A stretch of 64,000 nt of DNA, taken from Candidatus Promineofilum glycogenicum (GTDB lineage Bacteria; Chloroflexota; Anaerolineae; Promineifilales; Promineifilaceae). The notes under the pieces were generated by a model, which was not told where the DNA came from, searched no databases, and saw nothing but the letters and a program-made list of their open reading frames with translations. Positions 9,206-18,259 of the stretch are shown here, in pieces. Within the stretch, counting starts at the first letter, position 1; each line of letters opens with the position of its first letter. The position numbers were made by a program, and so were the translations under genes. The stretch covers positions 744,001 through 808,000 of the forward strand of contig JADJHJ010000001.1 in assembly GCA_016707605.1 (NCBI GenBank), given 5' to 3'.

Positions 9206-9363
9206 ATTATCCGCAGATTAGGCAGATTAGGCAGGTTTCAAGAGAAGAGAGAAGAGCCTCACGCAAAGATCGCTAAGGGCGCGAAGAACGCAAAGAAGAA
9301 AAATTCTCTTGGCGTGAGGCTCTTCTCTTGAAATCTGCCTAATCTGCCTAATCTGCGGATAAT
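9206..9363. repeat. Family A hairpin enclosing a family C hairpin
   Basis: Outer arms are family A (ATTATCCGCAGATTAGGCAG, mirrored at the right end). Between them lies a complete inverted pair of the family C sequence (CCTCACGCAAAGATCGCTAAG ... GGCGTGAGG). This is a hairpin within a hairpin, between rnhA and ggt on the same strand. Confidence 0.88.
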
Positions 9364-9372
9364 ACTTTTCCC

Positions 9373-10980
9373 ATGAACTTCTCTGACTACTCATTTCCTT
9401 CACGACGGGCATACGTTGTGGCGCGGAACGGGCTGGTGGCGACGAGCCAGCCGTTGGCGGCGCAGGCGGGGCTGGCGGTGTTGCAGGCGGGCGGCAACGC
9501 CATTGACGCCGCCATCGCTGCTGTGGCCACCCTGTGCGTCGTCGAACCGTGCTCGACCGGCATTGGCGGCGACGCCTTCGCCCTCATCTGGTCGGCGGCC
9601 GAGGGGCGGCTGGTGGGGCTGAACGCCAGCGGCCCGGCCCCGGCGGGGCTGACGGCCGACCTGGTGCGCGGCCGCGGCCACACCACCTTCCCGGCCCGCG
9701 GCGGCCTGCCCGTCACCGTGCCCGGCGCGTTGCGCGGCTGGCAACTGGCCCTGGAGCGCTTCGGCACGCGCGGGCTGGACACGCTACTGGCCCAGCCCAT
9801 CGCCTACGCCACCGGCGGCTTTCCAGTCAGTCCGGGCATCGCCAACGCCTGGGAGCGCTCAACGGAGTTGCTGGGGCGGCTGCCCGATTCGCGCCGCGTC
9901 TGGCTACCGGGCGGGCGCGCGCCGCGGGCCGGGGAGTTGTTCGCCAACCCGGAGTTCGCGGCCACGCTGCGGGCGATTGCTGACTACGGCCCCGACGCCT
10001 TCTACACCGGCCCCATCGCCGCCCGCATCGCCGCTGCCGTGCGCGCCGATGGCGGGGTGATGTCCGCCGACGACCTGGCCGCTTTTCGCGCCGAGTGGGT
10101 GGAGCCAATGGCCGTTGAGTACGCCAACGGCTACACCTTTCACGAGATTCCGCCCAACGGGCAGGGGCTGGCGGCGCTGCTGGCGCTCAACATCGCCCGC
10201 GGCTTCGACCTGGGCAGCCTGCCCTACGGCTCGGCCGACTACACCCACATCCTGATCGAGTCGATGAAGCTGGCCTTCGTCGACGCCCACGCCTACGTGG
10301 GCGATCCGCGGCGGGTGGGCGTGCCGGTGGCCGGGCTGCTGAGCGGGCGCTATGCGCGGGAGCGGCGGGCGCTGATCGCCAAAGACCGCGCCCTCTTCCC
10401 GGAACCGGGCAACCCGCCGCGCGACGGCGACACGGTCTACCTGACCGTGGCCGACGGCGCGGGCAACATGGTCAGTTGGATTCAGAGCCTCTACATGGGC
10501 TTCGGCAGCGGCATCACGGCCGGCGACACGGGCGTGCAGTTGCAGAACCGGGGGGCCAACTTCAGCCTGACACCGGGCCACCCCAACGAGGTCGCGCCCG
10601 GCCGGCGGCCGTTCCACACCATCATCCCCGGCTTCATCACCCGCGACGGGCGGCCGTGGGCCAGCTACGGCGTCATGGGCGGCTTCATGCAGCCGCAGGG
10701 GCACTTGCAGGTGGGGGTCAACCTGGTCGACTTCGGCATGAACCCGCAGGCGGCGCTGGACGCGCCGCGCTACAACTGGCTACAGGAGCGCGAGGTGGCG
10801 CTGGAGCCGGGCTTCGGCGCGGCCGTGCGCGAGGAGCTGACCCGGCGGGGGCACGCGCTGTTGCCGGTCGGGGCGGCCGTCCACTATGGCGGCGGCCAGG
10901 TTATCTTGCGCGACCCCGACAGCGGCGTGCTCATCGGCGGCAGCGAACCGCGGAATGATGGGGCGGCGGTGGGGTGGTGA
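9373..10980 (+). CDS. ggt: Gamma-glutamyltransferase family Ntn hydrolase
   Basis: Protein of 535 residues. The N-terminal region has the family pattern GGNAIDAAIAAVATLCVVEP and STGIGGDAFALIW; the nucleophile that would start the small subunit after self-cleavage is T354 in GDTVYLTVADGAGNMVSW. Downstream PFHTIIPGF and YGVMGGFMQPQGHLQV are also typical. The family hydrolyses gamma-glutamyl compounds such as glutathione or acts on related amides. I see no signal peptide, so this is probably a cytoplasmic branch member rather than the periplasmic glutathione enzyme. ATG at 9373 follows directly after a hairpin repeat. Confidence 0.9.
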   Translation: MNFSDYSFPSRRAYVVARNGLVATSQPLAAQAGLAVLQAGGNAIDAAIAAVATLCVVEPCSTGIGGDAFALIWSAAEGRLVGLNASGPAPAGLTADLVRGRGHTTFPARGGLPVTVPGALRGWQLALERFGTRGLDTLLAQPIAYATGGFPVSPGIANAWERSTELLGRLPDSRRVWLPGGRAPRAGELFANPEFAATLRAIADYGPDAFYTGPIAARIAAAVRADGGVMSADDLAAFRAEWVEPMAVEYANGYTFHEIPPNGQGLAALLALNIARGFDLGSLPYGSADYTHILIESMKLAFVDAHAYVGDPRRVGVPVAGLLSGRYARERRALIAKDRALFPEPGNPPRDGDTVYLTVADGAGNMVSWIQSLYMGFGSGITAGDTGVQLQNRGANFSLTPGHPNEVAPGRRPFHTIIPGFITRDGRPWASYGVMGGFMQPQGHLQVGVNLVDFGMNPQAALDAPRYNWLQEREVALEPGFGAAVREELTRRGHALLPVGAAVHYGGGQVILRDPDSGVLIGGSEPRNDGAAVGW

Positions 10981-11037
10981 GGAAGCGCAGGGAAGCGGGG
11001 GAGCAGGGGGGCAGGGGGAGCAGGGGAGAGGGTTGCT

Positions 11038-11074
11038 GGTTCCCTCGCCCCTTGGGAGAGGGTTAGGGAGAGGG
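11038..11074. repeat. Family E repeat (CCCTCGCCCCTTGGGAGAGGG)
   Basis: GGTTCCCTCGCCCC followed by TTGGGAGAGGGTTAGGGAGAGGG. An almost identical copy lies at 20410-20446. Its left flank (10981-11037) is a G-rich run of GGGGGAGCAGGG-like units with no gene. Confidence 0.75.
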
Positions 11075-11092
11075 TTCTGATTGGTTGCAACG

Positions 11093-11440
11093 ATGATAGA
11101 CCGGATCGAGACAGCCAAGCAAGAAGTTGGGGCCGCACTGGCGGCTATCAACTGTTTCCTTGACAGTGAGCAATCAAGTACGGTCGAGGCCATCTATTAT
11201 CGACACATGGTAAAGTTCCGGCTTATTCTGAGCGACATGCTTGCCTCCCTGGAAAGGTCGGATACGTTTGTGCCCGTGCGCGACAGAAACATGGGCTACC
11301 CGATTGTGGATTCGTGGCCCTTGCCGAATCAGAGCCTTGACGAAACTAAGGCGGCGCTGGCGGCTGTTGGCCTCCAAGTGGTCAATGCGGAGGCCGCTTA
11401 CCAGCGTGCTGCGTCCTCAATGGCGAAAAAAAGCCCGTGA
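11093..11440 (+). CDS. Hypothetical small helical protein
   Basis: About 115 residues from ATG 11093 (a TTG at 11081 is also possible). I do not recognise the family. The sequence looks protein-like: amphipathic helices at both ends (MIDRIETAKQEVGAALAAIN; DETKAALAAVGLQVVNAE) and a central stretch with DRNMGYPIVDSWPLPNQSL. GC content is visibly lower than in neighbouring genes, and it sits between a repeat and a tRNA gene, so it may be acquired. No clear Shine-Dalgarno sequence is present. Confidence 0.45.
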   Translation: MIDRIETAKQEVGAALAAINCFLDSEQSSTVEAIYYRHMVKFRLILSDMLASLERSDTFVPVRDRNMGYPIVDSWPLPNQSLDETKAALAAVGLQVVNAEAAYQRAASSMAKKSP

Positions 11441-11478
11441 CTTGCGCGATAGTTGGGGTTATAATTGCTGTCGCATTC

Positions 11479-11570
<92 letters not shown>

Positions 11571-11572
11571 AG

Positions 11573-11608
11573 AAGTGACGAGTTCAGCCGTTCTTGAACT
11601 CGTCACTT
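11573..11608 (+). terminator. Hairpin after tRNA-Ser
   Basis: A perfect 14-bp stem (AAGTGACGAGTTCA / TGAACTCGTCACTT) with an 8-base loop begins five bases after the tRNA CCA end. There is no strong T run, so it may act as a 3' processing or termination hairpin or simply be another repeat; GTGACGAGT also recurs at 54148. Confidence 0.55.
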
Positions 11609-11685
11609 GTCATTTGTAACGAATCCTCCTCTGGCTTCCCTGGCCGTCAAAAGTGCACGACCCAACAACTGGTTTTTGCCAGGTT

Positions 11686-11701
11686 ATGTAAACGTTTACA
11701 T
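11686..11701. promoter_or_regulatory. LacI-type operator palindrome, no obvious target promoter
   Basis: ATGTAAACGTTTACAT is a perfect 16-base palindrome with the central CG and TGTAAACGTTTACA core typical of LacI/GalR-family operators. It lies in the 314-base gap between tRNA-Ser and the end of xylB, that is downstream of xylB, not at the xylA promoter. No LacI-type gene is present in the window. The rest of the gap shows one further hairpin (11806-11877) and no convincing gene. Confidence 0.5.
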
Positions 11702-11805
11702 GATGCTTCGCTATCGCCGGCGCGACGACCGCGGTGGTAGGGCAGGACAAGGCGTTCTTTAGCCGGGCGCAGGTGGACTGAAGCGCCACGAGGATGCCCA
11801 TAGAT

Positions 11806-11877
11806 CGACCTGACAGGTGGGCGGCCATAAGGCTCATATCCGCTGGGGATAGAGTTGGCTGCCCACCTGTCAGGTCG
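11806..11877. repeat. Inverted repeat at the 3' end of xylB
   Basis: CGACCTGACAGGTGGGC (11806-11822) and its exact complement (11861-11877) enclose a 38-base loop. It could serve as a terminator for xylB on the minus strand, though no T run follows. Confidence 0.6.
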
Positions 11878-11882
11878 GGATT

Positions 11883-13398
11883 CTAGAGCGCGCTCAACGC
11901 GGCGAAGGCCGGTTGCAGCGCCGGATACAACCCCCGATAGAGGTCGTAGACGGGTTCATAGGCCGTTGTCGCCGCCGGGTTGGGGGTGGTGTGGCCGGTC
12001 AGCCGGATGGTCGCGGCGCAGGCGGCGTCCACGTTGGGGCCAGATCGCCGCGCCCACTCCGGCCAGCAGCGCCGCGCCATAGGCCGCCCCTTCCGTCGTG
12101 TTGACGGTGACCAACTCCGCGCCGAGCACGTCGGCCAGAATCTGCCGCCACAGCGGGCTGCGCGCCCCGCCGCCCGACAGACGCACCTGCCGCACGTCGC
12201 CCAGACCGGCCTCGCCAATCAGGGTGAAGCTGTCGCGCAGGCCGAAGGCCACTCCTTCGAGGACGGAGCGGGTCAGATGGCCGCGGCCGTGGCGGACGGT
12301 CAGCCCGACCCAGGCCCCACGGGCCAATGGGTCGGGGTGGGGCGTGCGCTCGCCGGTCAGGTAGGGCAGGAAGAGCAACCCCTCGCTGCCGGGCGGGACG
12401 GCCTCGGCTTCGGCGTCGAGGGTGGCGAAGGGGGCGCCGGCCGTCAGCCGCTCCCGATACCATTGCAGGCTGCCGGCGGCGCTGAGCATGACGCCCATGA
12501 AGTGCCAGCGGCCGGGCACGGCGTGGCAGAAGGCGTGCAGGCGGCCTTCCGGCTGCACCAGCGCCGCTTGTGTGGCGGCGAAGACGACGCCGGACGTTCC
12601 CAACGTCAGGGCAACAATGCCCGGCGCGACCGCGCCCACGCCGACGGCCTGCGCCGCCTGATCGCCGCCGCCGCCGACGATGGGCGTGCCGGCCCGCAAC
12701 CCCGTCTCGGCCGCCGCGCCGGCGCTGACGATGCCGGTCACGGCCGGCCCTTCGTAGACTGGCGGGAACCAGGCTGCGGGGAGATCGAGGGCGGCCAGCA
12801 GTTCGGCCGACCAGGCGCGCCGGCCCAGGTCGAACAGCATCGTGCCCGACCCGTCGGCGCAGTCCATGGCGTAGTCGCCGCTCAGTCGCAAGCGGATGTA
12901 GTCCTTAGGCAGCAGAACGTGGCGGGCCTGGGCGTATATCTCCGGCTCGTGCGCTCGCACCCAGAGGAGCTTGGGCGCGGTGAAGCCGGTCAGGGCGTCG
13001 TTGCCGCAAATCTGGATGAGGCGCTCGCGGCCGACGCGGGCGCGAATCTCGTCGCACTCGGCGGCGGTGCGCTGGTCGTTCCACAGGATGACCGGGCGGA
13101 GCACCCGGCCGGCGTCGTCGAGCAGCACCAGGCCGTGCATTTGCCCCGTCAGGCCGATGGCGGCCACGGCGTCGCCGGCCACGCCGGTTTCGCGCAGCAC
13201 CTGGCGGATGGCGGCGGCCATACCCGCCCACCAGTCGGCCGGGTCTTGCTCCGACCAGAGCGGCCGGGGGCTGGATACGGTCAGCAGGGTCGAGGCGACA
13301 CCGGCGACCTGGCCGGTGTCGTCGATGAGCAGCGCCTTGGCTGCCGTGGTGGAGACGTCAAGCCCTAGAAGGTAGTGCGGCGCGCTCATGTTGCTCAC
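11883..13398 (-). CDS. xylB: Xylulokinase, frameshifted near the 3' end
   Basis: FGGY-family sugar kinase for D-xylulose phosphorylation. The N-terminal domain has LGLDVSTTAAKALL, GLTGQMHGLVLLD and WNDQRTAAE; the C-terminal domain has GGGGDQAAQAVG (catalytic Asp) and LSGGGARSPLWRQILAD. The frame is intact to GVGAAIWP, then breaks at the GGGG run 12036-12039 (CCCC on the coding strand). Removing one base restores NVDAACAATIRLTG ... LYPALQPAFAAL, a normal xylulokinase end with its stop at 11883; unrepaired, the frame ends at 11956. Start: the GTG at 13398 overlaps the xylA stop (GTGA); an ATG at 13389 is an alternative. Second gene of a xylA-xylB operon. Confidence 0.85.
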
Positions 13399-14559
13399 CG
13401 CACGCCGAGCAGCAGCTCGTTGGTCAACTGATCCAGCCGCTCATAACCCAGGCCGCGCGCGCCCAGGGCGATCCGGTCGAACGTCATCTCCTTCAAGCCG
13501 CGGGCCTTGTCCGGCGCGTAGGGGCCGGTGAGCGGGGTCAGAAAGCCGTTGTCGGCGTTGATCTCCGCCAGCAGAGCTTGAATCTCAGCATCGGCGTTCC
13601 AGCGTGCGGACTTATCCTTCAGGATGAGGTAGGTGCGCATACAGCCGCGAGCGAACTCCTTGACGCCCTCGGTGTCCTCGGTGCGGTAGGCGTGGGCGTC
13701 GAAGTGCCGGCTGCCGGCGTAGCCCACATCTTCCAGGAACTTGACCAGGAAGAAGGCTGACTTCAGGTTGACCGCGCCGAAGCGGAAGTCCTGATCATAG
13801 CGCCCGAAGGCCTGGTCGTTCAGGTCGATGTGCCACAGCTTGCCCGCTTCCCAGGCCTGGGCGACGTTGTGGAAGAAGTTGAGGCCGGCCATCTGCTCAT
13901 GGGCGACTTCGGGATTGACGCCGACCATGTCCGGGTGCTCCAGGGTGGTGATGAAGGCCAGCATGTGGCCGGTGGTGGCGTTATACATGTCGCCGCGCGG
14001 CTCGTTGGGCTTGGCCTCCAGGGCGAAGCGCAGGTCATACCCCTGGTCGATGACGTAGTTGCACAGGAAGTCCAGCGCCTCGCGGTTGCGCTTGATGGCC
14101 GTGACCGGGTCTTTGGCGGCGTCGGTTTCCACGCCCTCGCGCCCGCCCCAGAAGACGTAGACTTTGGCCCCCAACTCGGCGCCGAGGTCGATGCTGCGCA
14201 GCGTCTTTTGCAGGGCGTAGGCCCGCACCCGGGGGTCGTTAGCGGTGAAAGCCCCATCCTTGAAGGCCGGATCGGTGAACAGGTTTGTCGTCGCCATAGG
14301 CACGACCAGGCCAGTTTCGCGTAGCGCGGCCTTGAAATCGGCGACGATGCGGTCGCGCTCGGCGGGGGTGGCGTCGATGGGCCAGGTCGTTGTCGTGGAG
14401 GTTGACGCCATAGGCGCCGACCTCGGCCAGCATATGGACGAGTTCAACCGGGCTGAGCTTGGGGCGCACCGGCTCTCCAAATGGGTCGCGGCCCATGTTG
14501 CCGACGGTCCATAGGCCAAAGGTAAAGCGATGTTCGGGACGGGGGGCGTAGTCAGACAT
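13395..14559 (-). CDS. xylA: Xylose isomerase, frameshifted near the 5' end
   Basis: Converts D-xylose to D-xylulose. From ATG 14559 the frame reads MSDYAPRPEHRFTFGLWTVG and onward to GVNLHDNDL, which holds the catalytic His. It then breaks at ~14379-14384; the rest continues in another frame as PIDATPAERDRI. The loss of two bases from an original GGTGCCC-like stretch would explain it. The remainder is well conserved: ATTNLF, VFWGGREG, LEAKPNEPRGD, NPEVAHEQMAGLNF, HIDLNDQ, all carrying metal ligands. AGGAGA lies just upstream of the ATG. Both this gene and xylB are broken, so the pathway is either inactive or misassembled here. Confidence 0.85.
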
Positions 14560-14706
14560 GGGAATGTGGTTCTCCTGGGGGCCGGGAGCGGCGGCAACCG
14601 GCCAGGGCCGAATGCTAAATGGGGTGGGGGATCGGCTGATCCTGTCGGAATGATTGCCTAATTTCAACCGAGCGGCAAGTTGTTGGCCGTGCCTGGCCCC
14701 GCCGCC

Positions 14707-15915
14707 CTACGCCTGCAACCGCGCCTCGATCTCCCTCAACCGCTCCCCCACCGCCTCCCAGCGAAAATTCTCCCGCACGAACGCCCGGCCGGCCTGGCCC
14801 AGCCGCGACCGTTCGGCGGCGTCGCCCAGCAGGGTCGTCGTGACGGCGACCAGGGCGTCGTCGTCTTCGGCTAAGAGCAAGTGCTCGCCCGGCGTGGCCC
14901 GCAGGCCGGCGTTGACCTCGGCCGTCGTCACTACCGGCAGCCCGGCGGCCATCGCCTCCAGCACCTTGTTCTGCACCCCGGCGGCGAAACGCAGCGGGGC
15001 CACGAACACTGTCGCCTCGTTGAGCGCCGCGTTCAGGTCGGCCACGTGCCCCAGCACGCGCACCCCCGGCCGCCCGTCCAGCGCGCGCACCCGCGCCGCC
15101 GGCTCCGCGCCGATCAAGTCCAGCCGCGCCGTGGGCAGCGTCTCACGCACGCGGGGCAAAATCACCTCGGCCAGCCGCTCGGCGGCGTCGATGTTGTGGA
15201 AGACGCCCATGTGGCCGACGAAGATCAACGCCGGCTGCGACACGGGGCGTACCTGCGGCCGGTAGCGCTCCGTCTCCACGCCGTTGGGCACGACGCGCAG
15301 GTTGGGCGGCGGGCGGCCGTCGCCGGCTACCCCGGCCCCGACGGCCGCAGCCACCGCCTCGCGCTCCACTTCGCTGATGAGCCACGTCTCGTCGAAATGG
15401 CCGACCATCTGGCGCTCGTAGCGACGGATACGCGGCAACTCCAGCCGGTAGATGAGCCGCCACAGCGGGTCGCGGTAGGGCAGGGAGCGGGCCACCTCGC
15501 CGGAGATGGCGTCGGTCAGGTCGAGGATGCGGTAGGGATGGAAGCGATGGCTGACGTACTGGGCCATGCGGAAGAGGTGGACGTAAACGGCGTCGAACTG
15601 CCCCCGCGCCAACAGGCGGTCGACCGCGCCGCGCATGATCGGCGAGCGGTAGTAGAGGGCTTGCAGCGGCAACGGCCGCCACGCCCCGGTCGCCGCGCCC
15701 AGCGCCGACTGCCACGGCGCGCGGTGGACGAGTTGGATGTCTTCGCAGAACGGCCGCAGCGGATTCACATTGCCTGCCTCGCTCTCGTCACCGATGAACG
15801 ACAGCAGCGTAATGCGGTGCTCCTGGGACAGCACGCGCAGGAAGTGGTAGGCGCGCAACCGGTCGCCGCGTGTGGGCGGGTAGGGCAGCCGCGCTGTCAG
15901 AAACAAGATGCGCAT
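14707..15915 (-). CDS. Glycosyltransferase family 4-like sugar transferase (EpsH1/PEP-CTERM-associated type)
   Basis: Protein of 402 residues with the two-Rossmann GT-B layout. The N-terminus MRILFLTARLPYPPTRGDRL is typical of the sugar transferases found in exopolysaccharide loci (TIGR03087-like). The nucleotide-sugar domain has VPNGVETERYRP, FVGHMGVFHNIDA and GVQNKVLEAMAAGLPVVTT near residues 215-330. It is the last gene of the minus-strand polysaccharide cluster. Donor and acceptor sugars cannot be inferred. Confidence 0.85.
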   Translation of the reverse strand: MRILFLTARLPYPPTRGDRLRAYHFLRVLSQEHRITLLSFIGDESEAGNVNPLRPFCEDIQLVHRAPWQSALGAATGAWRPLPLQALYYRSPIMRGAVDRLLARGQFDAVYVHLFRMAQYVSHRFHPYRILDLTDAISGEVARSLPYRDPLWRLIYRLELPRIRRYERQMVGHFDETWLISEVEREAVAAAVGAGVAGDGRPPPNLRVVPNGVETERYRPQVRPVSQPALIFVGHMGVFHNIDAAERLAEVILPRVRETLPTARLDLIGAEPAARVRALDGRPGVRVLGHVADLNAALNEATVFVAPLRFAAGVQNKVLEAMAAGLPVVTTAEVNAGLRATPGEHLLLAEDDDALVAVTTTLLGDAAERSRLGQAGRAFVRENFRWEAVGERLREIEARLQA

Positions 15916-15920
15916 GAAGA

Positions 15921-16044
15921 GGATGAAACCACAGATTACACAGATTTCACAGAATTAAGGGGCCAGGTTCCAGGGACCAGGGGAAGAGTGCTCTTCCCCT
16001 GGCCCCTGGAACCTGGCCCCTTCATTCAATCTGTGGTTTCATCC
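15921..16044. repeat. Family B hairpin enclosing a family D hairpin
   Basis: Outer arms GGATGAAACCACAGATT and AATCTGTGGTTTCATCC are family B. Inside is a complete family D hairpin (GGGGCCAGGTTCCAGGG ... core GGGGAAGAGTGCTCTTCCCC). It lies between divergent genes, so it cannot be a shared terminator. Confidence 0.9.
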
Positions 16045-16049
16045 TTTTC

Positions 16050-17045
16050 GTGATCACCTCTCCCGTGCTCATCATCGGTTGCGCCCGCAGCGGCACGACG
16101 CTGCTCTATAACGTCCTGTCCGAAGTGGATGAGTTGTGGTCGCTGGGCTACGAGAGCAGGGAGATCATCGAGCGTCGCCACGGCCCGGCCGCGCGTGGCT
16201 GGGAGTCGGGCGCGCTATCGGCCGCCGACCTGGCCGACGCTCGCGCGCCGAACTGCTGGCCGCCTTCGCCGTCGCTGCCGCGCCGGGGGGCTACTGGCGG
16301 CGGGTCAACGCTCTGCGCCGCGGCCTGAACGGGACGCGCTTCTACACCGCCCTGAAGCGGCGCGGCCGAGGCGGGGCGGGCGCGGCGGGCGACGTGGCCG
16401 CGGGCGTGCCGGGGGCAGGGTTAGGCGTGGCCCGCGCTGTGGCCCGCCTGCGCCGCCGTCTCGCCCCGCCCGGCCACTCCATCCGCCTGCTGGAGAAGAC
16501 GCCGGAGAACTGTCTGCGGCTGCCGTTCCTGCAGGCGCTCTTCCCCGACGCGCGCGTCCTCTTCCTCGTTCGCGATGGCCGGGCCAACGTCCACTCGCTG
16601 CTGGAGGGCTGGCGGCAGCCGCGTCCTCTTTCCCGGCTACCGCACCCCCGTCCCCGTCACCAGCCCCGGCCAGACGCGCGGCCGGTGGGCCTTCACCCTC
16701 ATTCCCGGCTGGCGCGACCTGGTCGACCGGCCGCTGGTGGAGATTTGCGCCCGGCAGTGGGCGGTATGCAACGCCGCCGTGCTCGACTACGCCGCCACAC
16801 CGGGCGCGCTGCCGGCGCTGACGGTGCGCTATGAGGAGCTTGTCGCCGCGCCCGACGCGACGCTGGCCGGCGTGGCTCGCTTCCTGGGCCTTGCGCCGGG
16901 CGACATCCCCGCTTACGGCCGCGGGTTGCCGGAGGTCAACGTCGTCTCCGCGCCGGGGGCCGAGAAGTGGCGGGCCGAGGCCGAGGCCCTGGCTACCGTC
17001 GCGCCCATCCTGGCCCCGGTCATGGGCCGGTTGAGGTATGAGTAA
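16050..17045 (+). pseudogene. Sulfotransferase family protein with two frameshifts
   Basis: Three frames together encode one sulfotransferase. Frame 1 (from GTG 16050) begins VLIIGCARSGTTLLYNVLSE, the 5'-phosphosulfate loop of PAPS-dependent enzymes. The frame breaks near 16246, and the next frame carries RLLEKTPENCLRLPFL and FPDARVLFLVRDGRANVHSLLEGW (3'-phosphate motif). It breaks again near 16610-16622; the final frame has RVLFPGYRTPVPV ... VRYEELVAAPDATLAGVARFLGL and stops at 17045. The likely role is sulfation of the surface glycan made by the flanking cluster. Either the gene is inactive or two indel errors remain. Confidence 0.7.
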
Positions 17046-17122
17046 GAATTCAACGCCAAGACGCCAGGGCGCAAGGAGAAAGAATCTTTCTTTGCGTCTT
17101 AGCGTCTTGGCGTTGAACTCTT
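17042..17122. repeat. Hairpin repeat, CGCCAAGACG type (family C relative)
   Basis: TAAGAATTCAACGCCAAGACG and CGTCTTGGCGTTGAACTCTTA are inverted arms between two convergent genes. The right arm encodes the last residues and the TAA of the glycosyltransferase at 17099-18259 (SSTPRR), and the left arm touches the sulfotransferase stop. Confidence 0.85.
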
Positions 17123-18259
17123 ACCCAATACAGACTCATACAGGGCCAACAACCGCGGCTCCATCGCCTTCCAGTTCCATTCGGCGGTCACCCGCCGTTG
17201 CCCGGCCGCGCCCATCCGTTCGGCCGTGGCCGGGTCGCCCAGCAGCCGCAGCAGCGCCGCCGCGTGGGCCGCGGGGTCGCCGGCCGCGGCCAGCAGCCCC
17301 ACCTCCGGCGGCACGAACGGCCGCGTTGAGGGCAGGTCGCTGCTGACCACCGGCAGCCCGTAGGCCATGTACTCGAACAGCTTGGTGGGGATGTTCTTGC
17401 GGTTCTTGGCGGCGTCGCCCCACGTCACCCAGCCGACGCGCGCTCGCGCCAGATAGTCGCCGATGGCGGCGAAGGGCACACGGCCGGTGATCTCCACGGC
17501 GTGGGCAATGCCGCGCCGCTCGGCGTCGGCCCGCACTTCAGCCTCCAACTCCGGCGGCGCGAAGTGGCCAACCAGCAGCAGCCGCGCCGCGGGCATCTCA
17601 GCCACGACGCGGGCGAAGGCGTCGCTCAGCAACGCCGCCCCCCGGTTGCGCTCCAGGCCGCCCAGGTAGAGCACCACCGGGTCGGGCCGCGGGCCGGTCG
17701 CCGCCGCGCCGCGGGTGATTAACTCCTGGCCGGGGAAGTTGAACAGCGTCGTCTTCGGCCCGCTGAAGCCGGCAAAGTCGGCGGCGATGGCGTCGTCGGC
17801 GAAGATCAGCCCGCTCTCGCCCGCCGCCAGCCGCGGCTCCAGCCGCCGGAAAAGGCCGGCCAGCGGGTGGCGCACCGGCCGCGGTAGATACTCCTTCAGG
17901 GCGATGAAGTCGGCGTTGGCCTCGTGGATGTCGTAAATGGTCGGCCGCCCCGTCGCCCGCCGCAGCCAGGGGGACAGCAGCAGCAACTCCGGGTCATGGA
18001 AGTGGAACAGGTCGGCCCCCGTCTCCCGGGCCATGCGCCCCAGCGCCCGCCACAGCAGCGGCCGGCGGCTGCGGGCCACGCGCGGCAGCGCCCGGATGCG
18101 TACCCCGTCGCGCGTCTCGTCCCGGTCGTGGACGGCGATCAGCGTCACGTCGTAGCCGGCGCGGGCCAGCGTGCGCGCCTCGCGGTAGAACACCCGGTTA
18201 TCCAACGCCAGGTGCACCGACGACAGGATGGCCACCTTGCGCCCGGACGACCGGCTCAC
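17099..18259 (-). CDS. GT4-type glycosyltransferase
   Basis: About 386 residues from GTG 18259, whose GTGA overlaps the stop of the upstream glycosyltransferase. N-terminal KVAILSSVHLALDNRVFYRE and FHFHDPELLLLSPWLRR are typical of GT-B enzymes acting in capsule or exopolysaccharide loci. The C-terminal domain has VLYLGGLERNRGAALL and KNIPTKLFEYMAYGLPVV, the donor-binding region. The last ~6 residues are encoded by the hairpin repeat at 17042-17122. Specific sugar unknown. Confidence 0.83.
   Translation of the reverse strand: MSRSSGRKVAILSSVHLALDNRVFYREARTLARAGYDVTLIAVHDRDETRDGVRIRALPRVARSRRPLLWRALGRMARETGADLFHFHDPELLLLSPWLRRATGRPTIYDIHEANADFIALKEYLPRPVRHPLAGLFRRLEPRLAAGESGLIFADDAIAADFAGFSGPKTTLFNFPGQELITRGAAATGPRPDPVVLYLGGLERNRGAALLSDAFARVVAEMPAARLLLVGHFAPPELEAEVRADAERRGIAHAVEITGRVPFAAIGDYLARARVGWVTWGDAAKNRKNIPTKLFEYMAYGLPVVSSDLPSTRPFVPPEVGLLAAAGDPAAHAAALLRLLGDPATAERMGAAGQRRVTAEWNWKAMEPRLLALYESVLGKSSTPRR

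Noticed and set aside
11610..11837. Minus-strand frame of 75 codons across the LacI-type operator
   Set aside because: No domain, composition unlike a protein, and it spans the operator palindrome and a repeat arm; more likely intergenic.
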